DNA of 64,000 nt from Hartmannibacter diazotrophicus (GCF_900231165.1 NZ_LT960614.1:434001-498000); one strand, 5' to 3'. Shown: positions 46,758-55,972, counted from the first letter of the stretch. Translations and numbers: made by a program. Notes: a model not told the origin generated them from the letters alone.

Positions 46758-47252
46758 ATGACGTCTTCATCTGAAGCCCAGTTCGTGACCTTCAGCCTCG
46801 GCAAGGAAGTCTTTGCCGTCCCCGTTACGGTTGTCCGGGAGATCCTCGATCATGAGGAGAGCTTCCGCATTCCCAACGGCCCCGCCTATCTGATGGGGCT
46901 GAGGGACGTGCGGGGGCAGGGGGTGCCGGTCATCGACCTTCGCCTCCGGCTCGGCATGACGGCGACCGTGCCGACCCCGCATACCCGCGTGCTGGTGATG
47001 GATATTCCGCTCGCCGAGCGCACGCTGAAGCTCGGCCTCGTCGCCGACAGGGTGTTCGAGGTTGCCGCCTTCCGGGGCGACCAGATCGAGGCCGCGCCCG
47101 ACATCGGCGCCGGCTGGCAATCGAGCTACATCGAAGGCGTGGTGCGTCGCGATGACGGCTTCGTGGTGATCATCGACCTCGCCAGCCTTCTGTCGGAAGG
47201 CGAGATCGCCACGCTCGCCAGCGCCGGGGCAAGGACCGCAACGGCTGCCTGA
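46758..47252 (+). CDS. cheW: second chemotaxis coupling protein CheW
   Basis: 164-residue CheW with FVTFSLGKEVFAVPVTVVREIL, LMGLRDVRGQGVPVIDLRLRLG and FVVIIDLASLLSE. It starts two bases after the receptor stop. A second CheW in one cluster may pair selectively with one receptor type or with another part of the array; this is inference. Confidence 0.93.
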   Translation: MTSSSEAQFVTFSLGKEVFAVPVTVVREILDHEESFRIPNGPAYLMGLRDVRGQGVPVIDLRLRLGMTATVPTPHTRVLVMDIPLAERTLKLGLVADRVFEVAAFRGDQIEAAPDIGAGWQSSYIEGVVRRDDGFVVIIDLASLLSEGEIATLASAGARTATAA

Positions 47253-47318
47253 CCGACGTGCCCGCGATCTGTGGCCCTCACCGGTTCGAGGACGCTTCCG
47301 ATTGTTGCGGGTCACCCT

Positions 47319-47372
47319 TCCCGTCATCCTCCGAACCCGGGGGCCAGGCAGCGCGCCTGACCCCGGGTGACG
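47319..47372. repeat. palindromic intergenic repeat upstream of cheR
   Basis: CGTCA near 47321 faces TGACG at 47368-47372, enclosing CCCGGGG-GCCAGGC / GCCTGA-CCCCGGG arms around AGCGC. This is a common type of alphaproteobacterial palindrome. Its right arm contains the GTG at 47367 that an automatic caller might take as the cheR start. Confidence 0.55.
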
Positions 47373-47396
47373 ACATCCTCTGGAGCTTCCGACACC

Positions 47397-48254
47397 GTGT
47401 CAGCATCCGCGGCTGCCCATGTGCCCTCCGAATTCGATCATCTCGGAGCCAGGGAATTCGAGCGCCTCGCCAGCTTCATCAACAGCTACAGCGGCATCAA
47501 GATGCCGTCGAACAAGCGGACCATGCTTGAAGGGCGGCTGCGGCGCCGGCTCCGGGCAACCGGACTGCCGACCTTTTCCGACTATTGCCGGTATCTCTTC
47601 GACGAGGATGGTCTCGAGCGTGAGGCCATCTTCCTCATCGACGTCGTGACCACCAACAAGACCGACTTCTTCCGCGAGGCGGGCCATTTCAATGTCCTGC
47701 GCGACACCATCGTCCCCGATCTTGCCGACAGGGGCGTCACCGATCTGAGAATCTGGAGCGCAGCCTGCTCCACCGGCGCCGAGCCCTACACGATGGCAAT
47801 GGTTCTGGAAGAGGAGGTGAGCGAGCGTCGTCTGGGCAGCTATTCGGTGCTTGCCACGGACCTCAGCACGGACGTCCTCGCAACCGCGCTCAAGGGCATC
47901 TATCCAACGGGAATGGTCCGTCCGGTGCCGGCGGCAATGAAGCGCAAATATGTGCTTCAGCCGAAGGAGACCCACATGGACTGCGTCCGCATCCATCCGC
48001 GGCTGCGCTCGCGCGTCGGCTTCGCCCGTATGAACCTCATGGACGAATCCTATCCGGTCACGGAGCCGATGCATGTGATTTTCTGCCGCAACGTGCTGAT
48101 CTATTTCGACAAGCCGACGCAGTCCAAGGTCCTTACGCGGCTTTGCGATTGTCTGGTGCCTGGCGGCTATCTGGCCATCGGCCACTCGGAGACGATCTCC
48201 GGCTTCAATCTGCCGCTTCGGACGATTTCCAACACGGTCTTCCAGAAACTGTGA
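47397..48254 (+). CDS. cheR: chemotaxis methyltransferase CheR
   Basis: Transfers methyl groups from S-adenosylmethionine to glutamates of receptors. ~285 residues: an N-terminal helical domain ([32 protein letters not shown]) and a SAM-binding domain with [29 protein letters not shown] and [16 protein letters not shown]. The start is uncertain: GTG 47397 (GGAG 11 bases upstream) is preferred over GTG 47367, which lies inside a palindrome. Confidence 0.92.
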   Translation: MSASAAAHVPSEFDHLGAREFERLASFINSYSGIKMPSNKRTMLEGRLRRRLRATGLPTFSDYCRYLFDEDGLEREAIFLIDVVTTNKTDFFREAGHFNVLRDTIVPDLADRGVTDLRIWSAACSTGAEPYTMAMVLEEEVSERRLGSYSVLATDLSTDVLATALKGIYPTGMVRPVPAAMKRKYVLQPKETHMDCVRIHPRLRSRVGFARMNLMDESYPVTEPMHVIFCRNVLIYFDKPTQSKVLTRLCDCLVPGGYLAIGHSETISGFNLPLRTISNTVFQKL

Positions 48255-48279
48255 TCCGGCACCACCGCGAGTCCTCTCC

Positions 48280-49368
48280 ATGCCCAAACCCGTCCGCGTC
48301 CTGATCATCGACGATTCCGCCAGCGTCCGGCAGACGTTGAGTTCCGTTCTGGAGGCCGATCCAGACATCCATGTCATCGGCGTTGCCTCCGATCCCTATG
48401 TCGCGGCCCGGCGTATCCAGGAAGAGATTCCCGACGTCATCACGCTCGACGTCGAGATGCCGCGCATGGACGGGATCACCTTCCTGCGCAAGCTGATGGC
48501 GCAGCGGCCGATTCCGGTGGTGATGTGTTCCTCGCTGACCGTCGAGGGGTCCGAGACGCTGCTTCAGGCGCTGGAGGCCGGTGCGGTCGATGTCATTGTC
48601 AAGCCGAAGATCGCCGCTGCCGACCATCTTGCCGAGAGCGGCTTGCGGATCTGCGACGTCGTCAAGGCCGCCGCCCAGGCACGCGTGCGCGGTGGGCGGC
48701 CGCAGCATGGCACGGCCACCCCGCTCGCCGGGGACAAGAAGCTCACCGCCGACGCGGTGCTGCCGGCCCCCTCGGGGCGGGCGATGGCCAAGACGACGGA
48801 AATCGTCATCTGTGTCGGCGCCTCGACCGGGGGCACGGAAGCCCTGAAGGACTTCCTGGTCTCGCTTCCCGCCAACGCGCCCGGCATCGTCATCGTTCAG
48901 CACATGCCGGAGAAATTCACCGCCGCCTTCGCCCGCCGCCTCGACGGCCTGTGCGAGGTCTCGGTCAAGGAGGCCGAAAACGGCGATCCGGTTCTGCGCG
49001 GCCATGTCCTGATTGCCCCCGGCGACCAGCACATGCTTCTGGAGCGCCAGGGCGCGCGCTACCACGTCTCGGTCAAGACCGGACCGCTCGTTTCCCGACA
49101 CCGGCCGTCGGTCGATGTCCTCTTTCGCTCGGCGGCCCGTTCGGCCGGCGGCAATGCCATTGGCGTGATCATGACCGGAATGGGCGACGACGGGGCGCGC
49201 GGCATGCTGGAGATGAAGCAGGCGGGCGCCCTGACCATCGCGCAGGATGAGGCAAGTTGCGTCGTGTTCGGCATGCCGAAGGAGGCCATTGCCCACGGCG
49301 GTATCGACCGGGTTGTTCCGCTCGACCAGATCGCGCGCGAAGTTCTCTGGGCTGCGAGAAATGCCTGA
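48280..49368 (+). CDS. cheB: chemotaxis methylesterase CheB
   Basis: Response-regulator esterase that removes receptor methyl groups. 362 residues: receiver (~5-120, acceptor Asp57 in [12 protein letters not shown]), a linker, and the esterase domain with the serine in [10 protein letters not shown], histidine in [12 protein letters not shown] and aspartate in [10 protein letters not shown]. It is last in the che cluster; cheD and a classical cheZ are absent from the window. Confidence 0.95.
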   Translation: MPKPVRVLIIDDSASVRQTLSSVLEADPDIHVIGVASDPYVAARRIQEEIPDVITLDVEMPRMDGITFLRKLMAQRPIPVVMCSSLTVEGSETLLQALEAGAVDVIVKPKIAAADHLAESGLRICDVVKAAAQARVRGGRPQHGTATPLAGDKKLTADAVLPAPSGRAMAKTTEIVICVGASTGGTEALKDFLVSLPANAPGIVIVQHMPEKFTAAFARRLDGLCEVSVKEAENGDPVLRGHVLIAPGDQHMLLERQGARYHVSVKTGPLVSRHRPSVDVLFRSAARSAGGNAIGVIMTGMGDDGARGMLEMKQAGALTIAQDEASCVVFGMPKEAIAHGGIDRVVPLDQIAREVLWAARNA

Positions 49369-49384
49369 ACGTCGACGGAGCGGT

Positions 49385-49403
49385 CCGGCTGCCCGTCAGC
49401 CGG
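49385..49403. terminator. GC hairpin between converging cheB and permease gene
   Basis: CCGGCTG-CCCGT-CAGCCGG, a perfect 7-bp stem, sits at the junction of two converging genes and overlaps the stop of the permease gene. No U-tract is present, so the call rests on position. Confidence 0.35.
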
Positions 49404-50181
49404 CGACGCCCCGGATGACGACATAGACGCCCACGACGATGACGATCGCGGCGAAGACGGTGCCGAGCGTCTTCTTGCCGTTCGACAGCGTCTTGCCGAG
49501 GGCGACCCCGCCGAAGCCGCCGAAAAGACCGCCGCCGACGAAGAGCGCAACGAGGGGCCAGTCGACGAGCCCGGAGGCGGCATAGTTGGTCGCCGTCGTC
49601 GCACCGAAGGCCGTGACGGCGACGAGGGACGTGCCGATCGCATAGGGCAGGGACATGCGCGTGGCGAGGATGAGGCCGGGAACGATCAGGAACCCGCCGC
49701 CGATGCCGAAGAAACCGGAAAAGGCGCCGACCGTCAGCCCTATCAGGACCAGCATCGGCAGCAGCTTCGGTGCTGTTTCCGTTGTCAGGCGCACGTTGGC
49801 ATCGCCCTCCTCGCCGCGCTTCTTCAGCATCAGGAGGCCGATGGCGATCATCAGGGCGCCAAAAAGGGCGAGCAGCCGACCGCCGTCGACGGCCTTTCCG
49901 AGCGTCGAGCCGAGATAGGCGCCGACGATGCCCGTGGCCGTGAAGACGGCGGCGCAGCGCCATTTCACATGACCCTCGCGCCAATGGGTGAGGAGATTGG
50001 AGAAGGCGCTGACGGCGACGGCGACCGCGCTGGTACCGATCGCGACATGAGGCGAGGAAACGCCGACAACATAGACGAGCAGCGGCACCGCCAGCACCGA
50101 TCCACCGCCGCCGATGAGGCCGAGGACAAGCCCGACGAGACCGCCCGATCCCGTGGCCAGCAGGGCCTGCGTCAGCGGCAT
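49396..50181 (-). CDS. TauE/SafE-family (TSUP) membrane permease
   Basis: 261-residue inner-membrane protein with about seven or eight helices and the duplicated TSUP glycine motifs (GLVLGLIGGGGSVLAVPLLVY and FSGFFGIGGGFLIVPGLIL). The family exports sulfite or other sulfur compounds. ATG 50181 overlaps the OsmC stop by one base (TGATG). The pairing with OsmC, DUF2892 and a persulfide dioxygenase-like gene suggests removal of sulfite made from sulfide. Confidence 0.85.
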   Translation of the reverse strand: MPLTQALLATGSGGLVGLVLGLIGGGGSVLAVPLLVYVVGVSSPHVAIGTSAVAVAVSAFSNLLTHWREGHVKWRCAAVFTATGIVGAYLGSTLGKAVDGGRLLALFGALMIAIGLLMLKKRGEEGDANVRLTTETAPKLLPMLVLIGLTVGAFSGFFGIGGGFLIVPGLILATRMSLPYAIGTSLVAVTAFGATTATNYAASGLVDWPLVALFVGGGLFGGFGGVALGKTLSNGKKTLGTVFAAIVIVVGVYVVIRGVAG

Positions 50182-50609
50182 CACGGCTGGCTGTCCGGCA
50201 CCGCGAGCGAGGTCACGATCTCGCTGCCGCGTTCGAGCGTCTTCCCGACCGGGCATTTGGTGGCGATCCCGGCGAGATGCTCCCGCTGCTCCTCGGTCAG
50301 GTCGCCGTCGATCCGGACCTTCCGGTCGAAGACATCCCTCTGCTGACCATCGGCGCCGACGCGGATCCTGTGCGTCACGGTGACCGAGATCTGGCGCACG
50401 GGCCACGCCTTGCGGTCGGCGTACATGCGCAGCGTCATCGACGTGCAGGCGCCGAGACTGGCCATCAGCAACTGGAAGGGATCGGGTCCCGACGCATGGC
50501 CGCCCCGGCTTTCCGGCTCGTCCGCGGCAAGGGTATGGCCGCAAACCTCGATGGTCTGGCCATAAGGGGCGACTGCGTTTTCCGAGACAGTCAGCGATCG
50601 TTCGTTCAT
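50181..50609 (-). CDS. OsmC-family peroxiredoxin-like protein
   Basis: 142 residues of the OsmC/Ohr superfamily, thiol peroxidases acting on organic or sulfur-derived peroxides. The two catalytic cysteines are Cys55 (SLGACTSMTLRMYADRKAWP) and Cys119 (ATKCPVGKTLERG). The DRKAWP sequence is typical of the YhfA-like OsmC branch rather than Ohr. Cytoplasmic; first gene of the minus-strand arm of the divergon. Confidence 0.87.
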   Translation of the reverse strand: MNERSLTVSENAVAPYGQTIEVCGHTLAADEPESRGGHASGPDPFQLLMASLGACTSMTLRMYADRKAWPVRQISVTVTHRIRVGADGQQRDVFDRKVRIDGDLTEEQREHLAGIATKCPVGKTLERGSEIVTSLAVPDSQP

Positions 50610-50806
50610 TCCGCTTGTTCCATTCGAAGGGGCGCGCGACCGGGCGTCTGGTCACCGATTGGGACCTTTGCGGCCGGGTCGTTGACGGTGAAAGCCAAAG
50701 GCCAATGCACCGGGAAATAACAGGTATGAGAAGTTGAGTGGCTTGAAGTTTAGTACATTATAATATATAAAATTTAAAGGGTCATTTCACTCCTAAGGAG
50801 ATTGCC
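50610..50806. promoter_or_regulatory. divergent promoter region of the sulfur divergon
   Basis: 197 bp between the OsmC gene (minus) and the DUF2892 gene (plus). The stretch 50745-50778 is strikingly AT-rich and includes the near-palindrome TTATAATATATAA (50758-50770). AT-rich dyads of this kind are bound by the ArsR-type sulfide/persulfide sensor BigR in related operons. A CTAAGGAG ribosome site precedes the plus-strand gene. No ArsR gene is in the window. Confidence 0.5.
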
Positions 50807-51031
50807 ATGCAGAACGTCGGTTCCTTCGACAGGACCTTGCGCATCGTTGCCGGTCTTGTCCTGCTCGCCGTGGCCCTGTTGCCGCCGCTGGCCCATATGT
50901 CGCCGATCGCCGGTCTTGGTGCTTGGAAGTGGCTGCTCGCGGTTGTCGGCGCCGTGCTCCTTCTGACCGGTATCGTCCGCGTCTGCCCGGCCTATCTTCC
51001 CTTCGGCATCAACACCGGCCGCAGGAAGTAA
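50807..51031 (+). CDS. DUF2892 small membrane protein
   Basis: 74 residues with the DUF2892 (YgaP-like) layout: MQNVGSFDRTLRIVAGLVLLA, two membrane helices, and a C-terminal CPAYLPFGINT motif. These proteins accompany persulfide dioxygenases and rhodaneses and may handle sulfur compounds at the membrane; the single Cys near the C-terminus is conserved. Clear AAGGAG upstream. It is followed after 53 bases by the hydrolase gene. Confidence 0.88.
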   Translation: MQNVGSFDRTLRIVAGLVLLAVALLPPLAHMSPIAGLGAWKWLLAVVGAVLLLTGIVRVCPAYLPFGINTGRRK

Positions 51032-51084
51032 CCCGGCTCGGCGCCGGGAGTGTCCCATTCGAAGTCCACGCGAGGAGGTCGACG

Positions 51085-51960
51085 ATGAGCGATTCGGCAA
51101 TCAGGCCGGAGGTGACGGCCTTTTTCGACGAGGCGACGAACACCGTCAGCTATGTGGTGCGCGATCCGACGTCGCCCGCCTGCGCCGTCGTCGACAGCGT
51201 CCTCGATATCGACTACGCGGCCGGCCGGCTCTCCTATGTCTCGGCCGACCGCATCATCGAGTTCATCCAGGAAACCGGCCTGAAACTGGAGTGGCTGATC
51301 GAGACGCATGTCCATGCCGATCATCTCTCGGCGGCGCCCTATCTGCAGCAAAAGCTCGGCGGCAAGATCGGAATCGGATCGAAGATCACCGTCGTGCAGG
51401 AGACCTTCGGCAAGGTTTTCAACGAGGGGACGGAATTCCGCCGTGACGGCAGCCAGTTCGACCGGTTGTTCGAGGATGGCGACACTTATGCCATCGGCAA
51501 CATGACCGGCCGCGCGATGCATACGCCCGGCCATACGCCGGCCTGCATGACCCATGTGATCGGCGACGCGGCCTTCGTCGGCGACACGCTGTTCATGCCG
51601 GACGGCGGCACGGCGCGGGCCGATTTCCCCGGCGGCGACGCGCGCGAACTTTTTAGGTCCATCCACAAGGTTCTGGCCCTGCCATCCGAAACGCGCCTTT
51701 TCATGTGCCACGACTACGGCCCGAACGGACGCGAGATCCGCTGGGAAACGACGGTTGCAGAAGAACGCGCGCACAATATCCATGTTCGCGACGGCATCAG
51801 CGAGGACGAATTCGTCGCCATGCGGACCGGGCGCGATGCAACGCTGGGGATGCCGCGCCTGATCATCCCTTCGATCCAGGTCAACATGCGCGCGGGCGAT
51901 CTGCCGCCAGCCGACGACAACGGCAAGCGCTATCTCAAGGTGCCGATCAACGGCCTTTGA
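51085..51960 (+). CDS. blh: beta-lactamase-fold persulfide dioxygenase-like hydrolase (Blh type)
   Basis: 291-residue metallo-beta-lactamase-fold protein. The metal motif is THVHADHLSAAP (His75, His77, Asp79, His80), with HTPGHTPACM, GDTLF and CHDYG as further ligand regions. Sequence and neighbours match the Blh proteins of rhizobial bigR operons, which oxidise glutathione persulfide to sulfite. ATG 51085 has AGGAGG upstream; the longer frame overlaps the DUF2892 gene. Confidence 0.85.
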   Translation: MSDSAIRPEVTAFFDEATNTVSYVVRDPTSPACAVVDSVLDIDYAAGRLSYVSADRIIEFIQETGLKLEWLIETHVHADHLSAAPYLQQKLGGKIGIGSKITVVQETFGKVFNEGTEFRRDGSQFDRLFEDGDTYAIGNMTGRAMHTPGHTPACMTHVIGDAAFVGDTLFMPDGGTARADFPGGDARELFRSIHKVLALPSETRLFMCHDYGPNGREIRWETTVAEERAHNIHVRDGISEDEFVAMRTGRDATLGMPRLIIPSIQVNMRAGDLPPADDNGKRYLKVPINGL

Positions 51961-52319
51961 AGCGTCGGCGAAAGAGGTCCGTTCGATAGACTACGCGGCG
52001 TGAAGTCTGCGTAGCCGGCACCAGTTGCAAGATCGTCCGGCTCCGGCCAGGAACTCCGCCGCTCCTTTTCTTGCCGCGACCTTGCGATCAATTCGGATTC
52101 CCGAGCCGTTTTTCCAGTCGCCAATCTCCGCTCGCCCGGTTTTTCTCGGCGCGGACGGACGGTCGCTTCTCCGGCCCCTGTCTTTGGCGACGGCGATTAC
52201 TGTCACGCAAATGGAACACAGCTTGATTACATCCGATGCCATCCGCTATGTCTCGGTTAACGGGCATATTCCGGTTCCGGTTGCGGAGCCGTCCCTGGCC
52301 GCTTGAAAGGAACAAGCCG
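51961..52319. other. 359-bp intergenic region
   Basis: No gene. CTACGC (51991-51996) and GCGTAG (52009-52014) can form a short hairpin just after blh, possibly a terminator. The rest must hold the promoter of the three-gene coiled-coil set; bases ~52190-52260 are less GC-rich. A ribosome site AAAGGA lies at the end. Confidence 0.4.
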
Positions 52320-53501
52320 ATGAGTGAAGTCGCCGTCAAAACGCCGCTGCAGTATCTCGACAAGGCCATGGGAACGCTGCGTGATCTCGGTCTCGTTCCG
52401 GAAAAGTCCGAGGAATCGCCGATCGTCGGTCTGCTCGAAAAGATCGACGACATCGCACCGGAAAAGATTGCCATCATCACCCGCACCCTGCAGCAGATGA
52501 GCATCTTCAACGAGGTCGTGCGCAACCAGGTGGCCGAGATGTCGATCGGCCAGCGCTACGAGACGATCTCCAAGGCCTTCGATTCGATCCGCGACGACGC
52601 CAAGTCCATGGTCGACCAGATCGAGGACGGCAAGATCGACATGTTCGAGCGCGCCACCAATGTCTGGATGAAGATTTCGCGCGGCGACATCGCTGGCCGC
52701 TTCGACGAGATCAAGGACACCTATCTGGAGGTCTCCAGGGACACGAAGGCCAATATCGAGCGCGAGCAGACCATTCTCGAGGCCTATCGCGATTTCCGCG
52801 GCGCGCTGAAGCACGGCGAAGTCGCGGCGCTGGAAATCCTCAAGGCCGCCGAGGCGAAGCTGGAGGCGGCCAAGGCCGGCCTGAAAATGGCCGCCGATGC
52901 CGTTTCGGCCTTCCCGGAAGGCGGAAACATTGCCGAGCGGGCCAAGCTGGAACTCGTGCGCGACGAACATCTGCGCCAGGTCCAGAACGAGGAAGGCCGC
53001 TATCAGGTCGCCAAGGACCTCGCCGACAACCTCACCATCAGCTACAACACCTCCGAGGTGGTGATGGCCCGCCTCGTCCAGACGACGAATGCGAAGGAGC
53101 GGGTCTACCAGCAGGCGGTGTCCTTCTTCTCCACCAACGAGTCGGTGCTGACGGCGCTCAAGGCCTCCTTCACCGGTCTCTTCGGCCTGCATGAGGCGAC
53201 CCAGACGCTGAACGAGATGAAGGAAGGCGTTTCCAAGTCGCTGGAAGTGCTGGCCGAGATCGGCGGCAAGGTTCAGGAAGAGGCGCTGAAGGCCGGCTAC
53301 GGCCCGACCATTCGCGCCGATGCCGTCAAGAAGCTGGTCGACAGCGTCGTCAACTTCCAGACCAGATCCGTCGAGATCATCGCCGAGATGCGCGAGCAGT
53401 CGACCCGGAACAGCGAGGAAATTCGCAACGCTGTTGAGGATGGCAAGAAGCGGATCGCCAAGCTCGCCGAGGAAGGCAACGCACTGGTGATCGCGGGCTG
53501 A
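52320..53501 (+). CDS. all-helical coiled-coil protein, gene 1 of three-gene set
   Basis: 393 residues, no signal peptide or membrane segment, almost wholly charged amphipathic helix (NIEREQTILEAYRDF, ILKAAEAKLEAAKAGL, IRNAVEDGKKRIAKLAEEG). The C-terminal third loosely recalls TelA-type tellurite/toxic-anion proteins in its helix pattern and NxRS(VE)-like helices, but no diagnostic motif confirms it. Homologues are sometimes labelled cell-surface protein without evidence. ATG 52320 has AAAGGA eight bases upstream. The next gene starts 22 bases later. Confidence 0.7.
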   Translation: MSEVAVKTPLQYLDKAMGTLRDLGLVPEKSEESPIVGLLEKIDDIAPEKIAIITRTLQQMSIFNEVVRNQVAEMSIGQRYETISKAFDSIRDDAKSMVDQIEDGKIDMFERATNVWMKISRGDIAGRFDEIKDTYLEVSRDTKANIEREQTILEAYRDFRGALKHGEVAALEILKAAEAKLEAAKAGLKMAADAVSAFPEGGNIAERAKLELVRDEHLRQVQNEEGRYQVAKDLADNLTISYNTSEVVMARLVQTTNAKERVYQQAVSFFSTNESVLTALKASFTGLFGLHEATQTLNEMKEGVSKSLEVLAEIGGKVQEEALKAGYGPTIRADAVKKLVDSVVNFQTRSVEIIAEMREQSTRNSEEIRNAVEDGKKRIAKLAEEGNALVIAG

Positions 53502-53523
53502 CGGCCCGACGACGGGGTCCGCC

Positions 53524-54483
53524 ATGGCCGACAGCACAGCCGCCACAAATGCCTCTCCCGCCGCATCCGGCGGGCCGGCCCTCGACGAGCTCATGCTCGC
53601 GATGGACGTGGTCGACACGCTTCGCCATCAGGAAGACGTCGCCGAGCGTGAGCTGGCGCAGGACGGGCGTGACGAGACCCTGAAAGAGCGTCTGCGCCGC
53701 CTCTATGAAAGTCAGGGCCTCGAAGTCTCCGACGCGATCCTCGACGAGGGCATCAAGGCGCTCAAGGAGAGCCGCTTCACCTACGAGCCGACGCCCTCCA
53801 GCTTCTCGCGCGTTCTTGCGGGGATGTGGGTGCGACGCAGCCTTTACGGCAAGCTGCTGGCGGCGCTGGTCGTGGTTCTGGCGCTCTGGGTCGGCTGGTC
53901 CTCCTGGCAGCGGCAGTCGGCACAGCAGGCGGCAGAGGCCGCTCGCATCGAACTGACCGAGACGCTGCCGAACGAGATCGCCTCGACCGCCAAGGCCGCG
54001 CTTTCGGAGGCGACGACGGACGAGGCGCGCCAGCGGATCACGAGCCTTCAGACCGACGCGCAGGCCGTGCTCTCCCGCTCGGATGCTGCAGCGGCAAAGG
54101 CGGCGCTGTCGGTCCTGCAGCAGGTCCGCGTCCAGATGGCCGAAGTCTACGACCTCAGGATCGTCTCGCGGCCGAATGAACAGAGCGGCGTCTACCGCAT
54201 TCCCGACGTCAACACCGGCGCGCGGAATTATTACCTGATCGTCGAGGCGGTGACGCCGGACGGAAAGGTCCTTTCCGTGCCCATCCGCAGCGAGGAGGAT
54301 GGCAAGACAACATCGGTGTCGAAGTGGGGCGTCCGCGTGCCGGAGGCGACTTACGAGGCGGTCCGCCGCGACAAGACGGACGATGGTATCCTCCAGAACG
54401 ACATTGTCGGCACGAAGCCGCGCGGAGCCCTGCAGCCGGTCTACAGGATGGCTGTTTCGGGCGGCGCGATCACACAATGGTAG
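53524..54483 (+). CDS. single-pass membrane protein (DUF6384-like), gene 2 of three-gene set
   Basis: 319 residues. Residues 1-115 are cytoplasmic and helical, with the conserved-looking LDELMLAMDVVDTLRHQEDVA near residue 20. One membrane helix follows at ~118-136 (LLAALVVVLALWVGW), then a helical region (~140-205) and a beta-rich C-terminal domain (~210-319, with YDLRIVSRPN, YYLIVEAVTPDGKVLSVPI, VSKWGVRVPEATYEAV). The topology suggests a sensor or tether joining cytoplasm and periplasm. The DUF6384 label is from memory of the family. Stop is seven bases before gene 3. Confidence 0.72.
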   Translation: MADSTAATNASPAASGGPALDELMLAMDVVDTLRHQEDVAERELAQDGRDETLKERLRRLYESQGLEVSDAILDEGIKALKESRFTYEPTPSSFSRVLAGMWVRRSLYGKLLAALVVVLALWVGWSSWQRQSAQQAAEAARIELTETLPNEIASTAKAALSEATTDEARQRITSLQTDAQAVLSRSDAAAAKAALSVLQQVRVQMAEVYDLRIVSRPNEQSGVYRIPDVNTGARNYYLIVEAVTPDGKVLSVPIRSEEDGKTTSVSKWGVRVPEATYEAVRRDKTDDGILQNDIVGTKPRGALQPVYRMAVSGGAITQW

Positions 54484-54490
54484 GGCAACG

Positions 54491-55885
54491 ATGATCAGCG
54501 TTTTCGATGCCTTGAGTTCCATTGACCAGGCGAGCAAGGGTCTGCGCAGCGACGAGGACCGGCTTGACCGGATCATCGAGACCGCGACGGCAGAAATGGC
54601 CCGGCTGCGCGCCGAACAGGCCGATCTCTTCCGCCAGCTCGCCCGCATCCGGATGGATGCGCTGCGGCAGAACCATGTCATCGGCACGCTCGACGATGCC
54701 GAGCAGCGGGCCCTTGCCGCGATTGAAGAACAGAAGACCAAGCTGGAGGCGCTGGCCAAGCACCGCGAAACCGTGTCGGCCGGCCTTGCGAAGGCGCAGG
54801 AGGACCGGACTGCAAAGGCCAAGGCGGTCGTGGATGCGGCCGACGCCATTGCCGCTCTTACTGACGCGACCGAGAAGCGGATGGCGGGCGACGTCGACTG
54901 GCAGGCGCAAGCCGCGCATCTTTCCGGGGCCCAGGCCCGTGCGGAGGCTGCCGACACGAAGGCGGCCCAGTCCGAGGCCGACCGCGACGGGAAGTCGAAG
55001 CCCTATCTCGCCGATCCGCTCTTCGTCTACCTGTGGGGCCGTGGCTACGGCACCTCGGCCTACCGGGCCGGGCCGATTGTGCGCCTTGGCGACGGCTATG
55101 TGGCCAGGGTCGTCAACTACGAGCCGGCCCGGCGGAATTACTTCGGCCTGACGGAAATCCCGAAGCGGCTGCGCGATCACGCCGAGCGCCTGAAGGCGAT
55201 GGTCGCCGAAGAAGACGCAAAGCTGGAGGCGCTGGAGCGCAAGGCTCTGGAAGACAACGGCATCGTGGCGCTGGAAAAAGCCCATGAGGATGCCGAGGCC
55301 GCCCTGCAGGAGACGGATCGCAGGGTCGCCGATCTGGAGCGCGAGAGTGCGGCGCTGGAGGAGGAGCGCACCGCCCTTCTCGGCGAGAGCGGCCCCTGGG
55401 GACAGTCGGGCGTCCTCAACGATCTGGCCAATTCCATGCAGCGCGAGGATCTGCGCGTTCTGTTGCGCGAGGCGCTCGATACGCCGAGCGAGGAGGACGA
55501 ACGCATCGTCCGCCGGCTCCAGGCCATCGAGGGCGAGTTGGCTAAGCAGCAGAAGTCGGCCGAAGACGCGCGGCAGGCGACCGTCGCCCTGGCCCGCAAG
55601 AAGGCGGAACTTCAGCGCTCCCGCGAGGAAACCCGCCGCTACGAGCGGCAGGGCGGCGGCTTCAGCAACGAAAAGCTGATTGGCGATATCCTCGGCGGCA
55701 TCATCGGCGGCGTCCTGTCGTCGCGGGAACTGCGCGATGCGCTGCGCAGCGGCTACCGGCAGGGCGGCAATCCCTTCAACCTTCCGACACGCCCGGGCGG
55801 CGGCGTCTTCGGCGGCTCGCGAGGCCCCACCAGACGCCCGCCATCGAGTGGCGGCGGCGGCTTCCGCACCGGCGGCGGCTTCTGA
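54491..55885 (+). CDS. coiled-coil protein with conserved core and Gly-rich tail, gene 3 of three-gene set
   Basis: 464 residues: a long coiled coil (~1-165), a compact core (~170-225: YLADPLFVYLWGRGYGTSAY, AGPIVRLGDGYVARVVNYEP), a second coiled coil (~230-400), a short hydrophobic Gly-rich segment (LIGDILGGIIGGVLSS) and a Gly/Pro/Arg-rich disordered tail ending GGGGFRTGGGF. The hydrophobic patch and tail could contact the membrane or self-assemble. ATG 54491 follows the previous stop by seven bases. No known catalytic motif was found. Confidence 0.7.
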   Translation: MISVFDALSSIDQASKGLRSDEDRLDRIIETATAEMARLRAEQADLFRQLARIRMDALRQNHVIGTLDDAEQRALAAIEEQKTKLEALAKHRETVSAGLAKAQEDRTAKAKAVVDAADAIAALTDATEKRMAGDVDWQAQAAHLSGAQARAEAADTKAAQSEADRDGKSKPYLADPLFVYLWGRGYGTSAYRAGPIVRLGDGYVARVVNYEPARRNYFGLTEIPKRLRDHAERLKAMVAEEDAKLEALERKALEDNGIVALEKAHEDAEAALQETDRRVADLERESAALEEERTALLGESGPWGQSGVLNDLANSMQREDLRVLLREALDTPSEEDERIVRRLQAIEGELAKQQKSAEDARQATVALARKKAELQRSREETRRYERQGGGFSNEKLIGDILGGIIGGVLSSRELRDALRSGYRQGGNPFNLPTRPGGGVFGGSRGPTRRPPSSGGGGFRTGGGF

Positions 55886-55972
55886 GGCGACGTCGCTCGA
55901 ACGCGCGGCGTCAAAGTCGTGCAAGCGGCCCGCAATCGGAAGGCGGGCTCGATAGCACCCAGAGGATCGCGC

